From assembly GCA_938039195.1 (NCBI GenBank), contig CALHVK010000042.1, forward strand, positions 1-34,201: a stretch of DNA of 34,201 nt, written 5' to 3'. Shown piece after piece: positions 23,472-29,735 of this stretch; the first letter of the stretch is position 1, and every line of letters starts with the position of its first letter. Both the position numbers and the translations under genes were made by a program. The notes below the pieces were generated by a model. That model was not told the origin of the DNA. It saw only the letters and a list, made by a program, of their open reading frames with translations, and made no database searches. Origin of the DNA: an uncultured Carnobacteriaceae bacterium. Lineage in GTDB: Bacteria > Bacillota > Bacilli > Lactobacillales > Aerococcaceae.

Positions 23472-24827
23472 ATGAAAACTACGATACAAGAAAATCATAA
23501 GTTTAAAGCTCTTTTAACAATCTTAATACCAGTTTTAATCTATCAAATTGCCAATTATTCGGCTCAGTTTATCGATACCGTAATGACAGGACGTTATAAC
23601 GAAGTTCATCTTGCAGGGGTTTCGATTGGTGGTAGCTTGTATGCGCCATTTTTCTCCTTATTGACTGGGTTAATTTCAGGGCTTGTACCGATTGTTGGAC
23701 AATATTTTGGACAGAAGAAATTGGATAAGATAGAGCAAGTGATGCGTCAATACTTAATCATTGGCGTAGTTTTAGCTATTGGTCTATTTGTTTTTGGAGC
23801 ACTATTTCTTAAACCTGTTTTAGGGGTTATGAATTTAGAACGAGAAGTGGAAGCTGTAGCAGTAGGATATTTAACGTTGTTATCCTTAGGGTTTATTCCA
23901 TTATTACTCTTTAGTGTCTTAAGATCTTTTGTGGATGCTTTAGGATTAACTAAAGTATCGATGATGCTGATGGTATTATTGGTTCCACTCAATATGTTCT
24001 TTAACTATTCACTGATTTACGGTCAGTTTGGCTTTCCTGAAATGGGAGGAGCTGGGGCTGGACTTGGAACTGCACTGGCTTACTGGGGATTACTTGTTGT
24101 AGCAGTTGTAGTCTTTAGAAAACATCCAGTATTAAAAGAATATGATGTTTTAAAATGGAGTGGAATTGATACCAAAATGTGGAAGGAACCGTTTAAGATT
24201 GGGATTCCAATAGGGTTATCGGTATTTGCAGAAGTTGCTGTTTTCGCATTTGTAGGATTACTCATGTCGAAATTTGGAACATCCATTATCGCATCCCACC
24301 AAGCTGCAATGAATTTTGCGATGGTAGTTTATGCATTCCCGATTAGTATTTCCACGGCATTGACCATCATTGTTTCATACGAAGTGGGTCGAAAGGATAT
24401 TCGTTCAGCAATGCAGTTTGCTTACATTGGAATTGCAACGGCTGTGACACTTGCTGTTGTGACGCTGACTTTATTAGCGTTCAATATTCAATCAGTGGCC
24501 TCTTTTTACGGGACAGACCCAGACTTTATTCAATTAACGGTTGTGTTTTTAACCTATAGTCTCTTGTTTCAACTGTTTGACGCTGTGGCAGCTCCAATTC
24601 AAGGAACACTTAGAGGGTTTAAAGACGTCCAAATGCCATTCATCCTGTTTTTAATTGGTTATTGGATTATAGGGTTACCAATCGGTTTTATTTTAGATAA
24701 TGGATTTAATGCAGGTCCGTATTCTTACTGGATTGGACTCATCATCGGATTAATGAGTAGTTGTATATTCTTGGTATTCCGATTAAGAAAAGTATTTAAA
24801 AAATATAAGGAATCACGAGGTGTGTAA
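23472..24827 (+). CDS. MATE family efflux transporter
   Basis: This is a membrane exporter of the multidrug and toxic compound extrusion family, normally driven by Na+ or H+. The 451-residue product is hydrophobic with about 12 membrane segments in two halves. The first helix reads ILIPVLIYQIANYSAQFIDT, followed by the MTGRYNEVHLAGVSIGG stretch. Similar features recur in the second half (FKIGIPIGLSVFAEVAVFAF, and SIIASHQAAMNFAMVVYAFP). Length is normal for MATE. AGGAGG precedes the ATG. Its stop codon is followed immediately by the ATG of the next gene. Whether it exports a drug, a dye or a product of the neighbouring enzymes is unknown. Confidence 0.93.
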   Translation: MKTTIQENHKFKALLTILIPVLIYQIANYSAQFIDTVMTGRYNEVHLAGVSIGGSLYAPFFSLLTGLISGLVPIVGQYFGQKKLDKIEQVMRQYLIIGVVLAIGLFVFGALFLKPVLGVMNLEREVEAVAVGYLTLLSLGFIPLLLFSVLRSFVDALGLTKVSMMLMVLLVPLNMFFNYSLIYGQFGFPEMGGAGAGLGTALAYWGLLVVAVVVFRKHPVLKEYDVLKWSGIDTKMWKEPFKIGIPIGLSVFAEVAVFAFVGLLMSKFGTSIIASHQAAMNFAMVVYAFPISISTALTIIVSYEVGRKDIRSAMQFAYIGIATAVTLAVVTLTLLAFNIQSVASFYGTDPDFIQLTVVFLTYSLLFQLFDAVAAPIQGTLRGFKDVQMPFILFLIGYWIIGLPIGFILDNGFNAGPYSYWIGLIIGLMSSCIFLVFRLRKVFKKYKESRGV

Positions 24828-25841
24828 ATGTTTGAATCATATAAAGAAGAAGTAACATTTAATGAACAAAGAGGGTCTGAAGACTTCGACCCACAAAATG
24901 AGTTTTACAAAGAAGATATGGAAGAATCGTTTAAAAAGGACATTACTTCTATTGGAAGAAGATTAATTGGTTATATGTTAGTTTTCTTCTTTTTCGCTAC
25001 TGTTGGTCAACTGGCAGCACACGACGAAGCAGTAACTACACAAGAGTATTACTCAATTTGGGGTGTTGGGTTATTTATTGCCGCTGGTCTAAGCTTACTC
25101 CTTTGGTCTATTTCTAAAAAATTCCCAATGAAACGTATTTATGAACACGTTGCTCCTAGAAAAATGAATATCCAGTCATTTGCGATGATATGTGCTAGTT
25201 TATATGGGGTTCGTTTTATCTCAAAATTGATTTTAGGAGGAATTGAGAAATTACTCCTTGAGATGGGTATTCCGGTAACACTTATAGCAAATACAAGTGA
25301 GGACATAACGGCAAGTATTATTTTTGTATTGTATTTAGGAGTGATGGCTCCTGTTGTAGAAGAATTTATCTTTAGAGGATTTATTGGATATCGTCTTGAG
25401 CGTTACGGGAAAGTATTTACGATTCTATTTACAGCTCTTATTTTCTCACTATTCCATGCCAATATTACACAAGAAGTCTTCACATTTATGGCAGGTATTG
25501 TTTTTGCTTATGTTGCTATTGAATATGGCTTCCAATGGGCAGTAGTAGCCCATATGATGAATAACTTCATATTTGCAGTTGTGGTTGATATTTATTTGGA
25601 ACAAATGGTCAAATTCGGAGACTTTTCTATTGTACAAGTTCTAGATTTGGTTGGATTTGTCATTTTAGTCTTTGTACTTATTTTAAAATGGAAAGATATT
25701 AAAGAATACATCGATGTTAATCGTGGATTTTATGGAATTACACAAATTACTTTTACAAGAGTAACCATTATTTTATACATTATTTATCTTGTATATCGCA
25801 CGTTTGCACCATATTTATCACTATATTTTATCTTTAGATAG
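24828..25841 (+). CDS. CPBP family intramembrane glutamic endopeptidase
   Basis: This is a multi-pass membrane protein of the CAAX protease and bacteriocin-processing (CPBP/Abi) family. The 337-residue product has an unusually long acidic cytoplasmic N terminus (about 1-40) and then about eight membrane segments. The catalytic motifs are intact: EEFIFRGF with Glu178, Glu179 and Arg183; FSLFHAN with His210; and VAHMMNN with His242. It starts at the base after the MATE stop codon, with GAGGTG overlapping the end of that gene. CPBP proteins act in prenyl-protein processing, bacteriocin self-immunity or signalling; which applies here is not visible. Confidence 0.9.
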   Translation: MFESYKEEVTFNEQRGSEDFDPQNEFYKEDMEESFKKDITSIGRRLIGYMLVFFFFATVGQLAAHDEAVTTQEYYSIWGVGLFIAAGLSLLLWSISKKFPMKRIYEHVAPRKMNIQSFAMICASLYGVRFISKLILGGIEKLLLEMGIPVTLIANTSEDITASIIFVLYLGVMAPVVEEFIFRGFIGYRLERYGKVFTILFTALIFSLFHANITQEVFTFMAGIVFAYVAIEYGFQWAVVAHMMNNFIFAVVVDIYLEQMVKFGDFSIVQVLDLVGFVILVFVLILKWKDIKEYIDVNRGFYGITQITFTRVTIILYIIYLVYRTFAPYLSLYFIFR

Positions 25842-25852
25842 GAGGGGAAACT

Positions 25853-26086
25853 TTGAATACTATTTATTTAGAAGATAGCGTCTATACGACGATTACTGAG
25901 CATCCAGAAGTAAAGGATTTGCTTGTAGAGATTGGTTTTAAACCTCTCAATCAACCACAAATGGTTCATACGGTTGGTCGTATCACGAATCTTGTTAAGG
26001 GTTCAAAAATTGCAAAAATTCCCTTAGAAACAATTGTAGAAACATTAGAAATGAATGGATACATCGTTAAAGAAAGCAGGGATTAG
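25853..26086 (+). CDS. DUF1858 domain protein
   Basis: This 77-residue protein starts at a TTG codon behind AGGAGGGG. The initial YLEDSVYTTITEHPEVKDLL and the later KIAKIPLETIVETLEMNGY match the DUF1858 pattern, a small helical domain that starts with a beta strand and often accompanies DUF438 or hybrid-cluster-type redox genes. It has no cysteine. The next gene starts directly after its stop codon, so the two products are probably made in step and may interact. The TTG start could lower expression. Function is unknown. Confidence 0.85.
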   Translation: MNTIYLEDSVYTTITEHPEVKDLLVEIGFKPLNQPQMVHTVGRITNLVKGSKIAKIPLETIVETLEMNGYIVKESRD

Positions 26087-27304
26087 ATGGCTAAAGATGA
26101 TTACACGATGGAAGAGCGTCAGGAGATTTTAAAAGATTTAATGCTTCGTCTTCACGCAGGAGAAGATAAAGAAGTCATTCAAAAAGAATTTAATGAAGCT
26201 TTTGACGAAATCACTCCTTATGAAATCCAGTTAATGGAACGCAATCTCATGAGTGAAGGGATTACCTTTGCTGAAATTATGAGCCTATGTAATGTTCATG
26301 CAAACTTGATGGGGTCAAAAGTAAACACAGAAACGACTATTGCTGATTTTGAACAACCTGGCCACCCGGTTCATGTGATGAAGATGGAAAATTTAGCCAT
26401 TAGAGGGGCACTAGACCGTGTGGAACGTTTGCTAAAGAATTATCTAGAGACGAAGGATGAAACAATTAAAAAAGGATTGGATCGCCAAATCTCACTTCTT
26501 GATCAATTCGATCATCACTATCAGCGTAAAGAATATGCGATGTTTCCAATTATGGAGAAAAAGGGAATCACAGCACCTCCTAAAGTTATGTGGGGTGTCG
26601 ATGATCAAATTCGTGACTTATATAAAGATTTCAAGAAGGCTCTTTCTAACGGCCAAGAGAATGTGTTAGAAGAATTCGAAGTGGTTCGTGATGAATTACT
26701 CGAAATGATTCAAAAGGAAGAGAATATTTTGATTCCAATGGTAGAACAAGTTTTTCATGTTGACGATTGGGAATCGATTGCCGCTCAGTCTCCAGAATAT
26801 GGATATTGTATTGTGAAACCTGAAAAGGAATGGGCGGTTAAGAAAGACTTTGCGCCTATTAAAGCACAAGCTCAGTTAGAAGAAGAGGGAGACATTCCTT
26901 TATCGACTGGTTCACTTTCATTAAAGCAACTCAATCTGATTTTGAATTTATTACCGATGGAATTATCGTTTGTAGACCACAATAATATCGTGAAATACTA
27001 CAATGAAGGAAATGGTGAAGAGAAAATCTTCAAACGAACACCAAGCGCAATTGGTCGTGACGTCATTTTATGCCACCCACCAAAAGTACATGAAACTGTT
27101 CAAACTATTTTCGAGCAATTAAAGTCAAAACAAAAAGAAAAAGAAGAGATGTGGTTTAAGAAAGACGGCATGATGGTTCACGTAACGTATCACGCTGTAT
27201 GGGATGAAGAAGGAAACTATGTTGGGTGTTTGGAATACGTTCAAAACATCCAATCGTTAGTGAATCATTTTAACCAAGCAGATGTGAAGCGAACACTTTC
27301 TTAA
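26087..27304 (+). CDS. DUF438 protein with hemerythrin-like and PAS domains
   Basis: This is a 405-residue cytoplasmic protein. An N-terminal DUF438 region covers about 1-80. A hemerythrin-like four-helix region covers about 85-240, with HPVHVMKMEN (His93, His96), FDHHYQRKEYAMFP (His143, His144) and KEENILIPM. A C-terminal PAS domain covers about 285-400 (LPMELSFVDHNNIVKYYNEG through YHAVWDEEGNYVGCLEYVQN). Hemerythrin domains bind non-heme iron or oxygen, nitric oxide and reactive species, and PAS domains bind ligands or cofactors, so a redox or gas sensor is plausible. One position that I recall as His in relatives (W-G-x-H-D/E-x-I-R) is Asp172 here (WGVDDQIR), so metal binding may differ. 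No output domain is fused. It is the last gene of the coupled run. Confidence 0.87.
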   Translation: MAKDDYTMEERQEILKDLMLRLHAGEDKEVIQKEFNEAFDEITPYEIQLMERNLMSEGITFAEIMSLCNVHANLMGSKVNTETTIADFEQPGHPVHVMKMENLAIRGALDRVERLLKNYLETKDETIKKGLDRQISLLDQFDHHYQRKEYAMFPIMEKKGITAPPKVMWGVDDQIRDLYKDFKKALSNGQENVLEEFEVVRDELLEMIQKEENILIPMVEQVFHVDDWESIAAQSPEYGYCIVKPEKEWAVKKDFAPIKAQAQLEEEGDIPLSTGSLSLKQLNLILNLLPMELSFVDHNNIVKYYNEGNGEEKIFKRTPSAIGRDVILCHPPKVHETVQTIFEQLKSKQKEKEEMWFKKDGMMVHVTYHAVWDEEGNYVGCLEYVQNIQSLVNHFNQADVKRTLS

Positions 27305-27377
27305 TGACTTTCAATATGTTACAATGCACGTGGATAGCATTCCACATTACACTTAACTTTAAAGGAGTTATTGACTT

Positions 27378-29009
27378 ATGTATACGACGATGTTTCTCGG
27401 CGCAATTGCAGGTTTAAGCCTATTCCTGTATGGGATGCAATTGATGGGCGACGGATTACAAAAAGTAGCCGGAGAAGGGTTAAAAGGGATTATTCGTAAA
27501 TTAACGAAAAATCGATTTATGTCAGTACTTGTTGGGATGTTTGTAACAACAATCATTCAAAGTTCTTCAGCAACGACAGTAATGGTTGTTGGTTTCGTAA
27601 ATGCTGGACTAATGACATTAGCGCAAGCAGTAGGAGTTGTCTTTGGGGCAAACATCGGAACAACGATTACAGGGCAAATGGTTTCCTTTAACTTGTCACA
27701 ATGGGCACCACTTGTAATTGCTGCAGGTTTAGTAGCGAACATGCTTACTAAAAATCCAAAAGTAAAAGAAGCTAGTGAAATCTTTATTGGTTTTGGTATT
27801 TTATTCATTGGTATGAGTTCGTTGAGTTCTGCTTTACAACCGTTAAAAGAATTACCAGAGTTTACAAACTGGATTCTTGAATATGGTAGCAATCCATTTA
27901 TCGGAGTAGGAATTGGTCTTTTAATGACCCTTGTGTTACAAAGCTCTTCAGCAACAATTGGGGTATTAATCGCTCTTGCTAGTCAAGGGGTGCTTCCGAT
28001 TACAACAGCTGTATTTATCATCTTCGGAGATAACATTGGAACATGTACAACAGCGTTAATTAGTAGTTTAGGAACTTCTCGTCGTGGGAAACAAGTGGCG
28101 TTATTCCACTTAATGATTAACGTTATCGGTACAATTTACTTTATGTTATTCCTTCGTGGAATTCTTGTGAATGTCGTTGAAAGCATTGATCCAGGTAATG
28201 TTCCTCGTCAAATTGCCAATGCGCATACGATTTTCAATATCGTCAACGTGATTGTGTTATTCCCATTCACAAATCTTTTAGTCAAGTTAATCCAAATGAT
28301 TATTCCAGATGGAGAAGACGAAGAGGAAAGCATTACACGTTATCTTGATAAACGTATCTTGGTGACTCCATCCATCGCGTTAGAAAACACTATGTATGAA
28401 TTTGCTGCGATGGCACAAGAAACTAGCTTTGCTTTAGAAAATGCGATTGGAGCTGCTCGTACACGTGATAAGAAACTCGTGAAGAAAGCTCTTGAAAACG
28501 AGAAAAATATCAATGCGTATGAAAAAGCAATTGTGAAGTATTTAGTTGAAATTTCTCAACAAAGTGTATCTGCGAAAGACCAACAAACAATCGATGAGTT
28601 GTTTAGTACAGCAAACGATATTGAGCGTATCGGGGATCACGCAGAAAACATTGCGGACTTTGCAAAATCAATTATTGAACGTGAAATCTTCCTAGACGAA
28701 GATACAGCTCACGAATTAGATGGCTTATATGCTCTTGTTCAAAAAGGATTTACGTTATCAATTGATGCCTTATCCACTGGTGACCAAAACAAAGTTCAAG
28801 AAGCCATTCAAATCGAACGTGATATCGATAAACTCAAAATTGAAGTACGCGATAAATACATGAAACGTATGAACAAAGGAATTGCTTCTGCAGAATCAGG
28901 TATTTTCGTTATGGACTTATTAAGTAACTTAGAACGTGTCAGCGACCACTTCAGAAATATTTCTGAAACGGTTGAACGCTTAAAACGTCCGGTTATTGTA
29001 ACTGAATAA
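27378..29009 (+). CDS. Na/Pi cotransporter family protein with C-terminal PhoU-like domain
   Basis: This is an inner-membrane sodium/phosphate symporter-like protein of 543 residues (NptA/YjbB type). Two inverted Na/Pi repeats carry the signature QSSSATT (residues 61-67) and QSSSAT (about 188-193), with GANIGTTIT and GDNIGTCTT between and after. About eight membrane segments end near 310. The cytoplasmic C terminus (about 335-540) is a PhoU-like helical bundle with DIERIGDHAENIADFAKSI and LLSNLERVSDHFRNISETV, the metal-binding E-R-x-x-D-H pattern, intact twice. AAAGGAG precedes the ATG. A weak extended -10 (TGTTACAAT, about 27317-27325) suggests its own promoter. Phosphate is the likely substrate, but not proven. 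Confidence 0.92.
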   Translation: MYTTMFLGAIAGLSLFLYGMQLMGDGLQKVAGEGLKGIIRKLTKNRFMSVLVGMFVTTIIQSSSATTVMVVGFVNAGLMTLAQAVGVVFGANIGTTITGQMVSFNLSQWAPLVIAAGLVANMLTKNPKVKEASEIFIGFGILFIGMSSLSSALQPLKELPEFTNWILEYGSNPFIGVGIGLLMTLVLQSSSATIGVLIALASQGVLPITTAVFIIFGDNIGTCTTALISSLGTSRRGKQVALFHLMINVIGTIYFMLFLRGILVNVVESIDPGNVPRQIANAHTIFNIVNVIVLFPFTNLLVKLIQMIIPDGEDEEESITRYLDKRILVTPSIALENTMYEFAAMAQETSFALENAIGAARTRDKKLVKKALENEKNINAYEKAIVKYLVEISQQSVSAKDQQTIDELFSTANDIERIGDHAENIADFAKSIIEREIFLDEDTAHELDGLYALVQKGFTLSIDALSTGDQNKVQEAIQIERDIDKLKIEVRDKYMKRMNKGIASAESGIFVMDLLSNLERVSDHFRNISETVERLKRPVIVTE

Positions 29010-29016
29010 TAATGTT

Positions 29017-29049
29017 AATCCGTAGGCAATTTTGTCTACGGATTTTTTT
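29017..29049 (+). terminator. Terminator after the Na/Pi cotransporter
   Basis: A 9-bp stem (AATCCGTAG / CTACGGATT), extended inside by CA/TG pairing, is followed by TTTTT. It sits 7 nt after the stop and isolates the following cassette. Confidence 0.87.
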
Positions 29050-29062
29050 ATAAAAAGTTAGT

Positions 29063-29096
29063 TATACCGTATACGGTATATTCCTTATACGGTATA
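29063..29096. promoter_or_regulatory. Triple operator: 18-bp palindrome plus a third half-site copy on the -10 box
   Basis: TATACCGTATACGGTATA (29063-29080) is a perfect 18-bp palindrome made of two overlapping 11-mers. The 11-mer TATACGGTATA recurs at 29086-29096, 16 bp from the previous copy. The likely -10, TATAAT (29093-29098), overlaps this third copy. The arrangement is what an autoregulating XRE protein would bind, and the cassette downstream encodes one. Confidence 0.75.
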
Positions 29097-29117
29097 ATGT
29101 GTTTAGGAGGGATGTTT

Positions 29118-29378
29118 ATGGGAGAAACATTTGAAATAAGTGAATCAAAATATGAGGATATTAAAGATTGTCCTTATGATGAATTGGTAAAAATATTAGC
29201 AATACTAACCATCATTGAAGAAGAAGGTCTTACTCCAGCCGTCTGGGAAAAATGGGGAGCAGGAAAGAATAAACGGGAGTATTTTCGCTTTGAGGTTTCA
29301 AGAGACTATAAGGAGGGTGAACCAAATGGGACGATACCAGAAGAAATTATACACTATGTTAAATACTACGTATCCTAA
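29118..29378 (+). CDS. Unrecognised small protein, first gene of a toxin-antitoxin-like cassette
   Basis: I do not recognise this 86-residue protein. It is soluble and acidic: FEISESKYEDIKDCPYDELV, then a hydrophobic helix KILAILTIIEEEGLTPAVWE, then KWGAGKNKREYFRFEVSRDY, ending EEIIHYVKYYVS. The mixture of a short helix, a basic patch (KNKRE) and terminal aromatic residues is compatible with a small toxin or a helper protein. It shows no clear RelE, HigB, MazF or Fic motif. I start at ATG 29118, 7 nt after AGGAGG; ATG 29112 is too close to that site. It overlaps the next gene by 53 nt in another frame, implying tight co-expression. It follows directly after a triple operator. Confidence 0.72.
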   Translation: MGETFEISESKYEDIKDCPYDELVKILAILTIIEEEGLTPAVWEKWGAGKNKREYFRFEVSRDYKEGEPNGTIPEEIIHYVKYYVS

Positions 29379-29607
29379 TTTTGTATCTGATTTTAATAAA
29401 GAATATTCGAAGCAAAAGATTGCATTGCAGCTTGTAGAGTTACGCCTTGAAACCGGTCTTTCTCAAAGTCGCTATGCCGAAGAGAATCAGCTGTTACAAA
29501 ATAAAATTTCTGCAATAGAAAAAGGGAAAACGAATCCACGCTTATCAACTATTATCGAAATGGCCGCGAAGAATGGATATAAGGTTGAACTGAAATTTAC
29601 AAAGTAA
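29326..29607 (+). CDS. XRE-family helix-turn-helix protein, antitoxin-like
   Basis: This 93-residue DNA-binding protein has an N-terminal extension of about 35 residues (MGRYQKKLYTMLNTTYPNFV, then SDFNKEYSKQKIAL). The helix-turn-helix follows: LVELRLETGLSQSRYAEENQ and NKISAIEKGKTNPRLSTIIE, ending KNGYKVELKFTK. The order (unknown small gene, then XRE gene), the size and the N-terminal arm resemble HigA-type antitoxins, which follow their toxin. ATG 29326 is chosen because AAGGAGG lies 9 nt upstream, inside the first gene. A longer upstream reading to 29215 is a shadow of that gene. It is probably the repressor that binds the palindrome upstream. A standalone regulator is the alternative. Confidence 0.85.
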   Translation: MGRYQKKLYTMLNTTYPNFVSDFNKEYSKQKIALQLVELRLETGLSQSRYAEENQLLQNKISAIEKGKTNPRLSTIIEMAAKNGYKVELKFTK

Positions 29608-29660
29608 GACACAGAATACTTTTTGAGCTAGTCTACAGCAGGCTAGCTTATTTTTGTGTC
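29608..29660 (+). terminator. Terminator after the two-gene XRE cassette, with outer inverted repeat
   Basis: The core stem AGCTAGTC / GGCTAGCT (29626-29648, one G-U) is followed by TTATTTTT. It is framed by GACACA (29608-29613) and TGTGTC (29655-29660), a wider 6-bp inverted repeat. Confidence 0.75.
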
Positions 29661-29676
29661 ACGGTTAGTACAAAGG

Positions 29677-29705
29677 TTTAAAAAAGAGTAAGAGTATGAT
29701 AGAAT
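29677..29705 (+). promoter_or_regulatory. Promoter of the ABC-F gene
   Basis: TTTAAA (29677-29682), a 17-bp spacer and an extended -10 TGATAGAAT (TAGAAT at 29700-29705), 30 nt before the ATG. Confidence 0.58.
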
Positions 29706-29735
29706 GAATCGAATTCATAAACAAAGGAGAACGAA

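Noticed and set aside
29118..29378. RelE/HigB-type toxin for the first gene of the XRE cassette
   Set aside because: The expected beta-strand pattern and the K/R...LWELR-type C-terminal motif are absent, so the family is left open.
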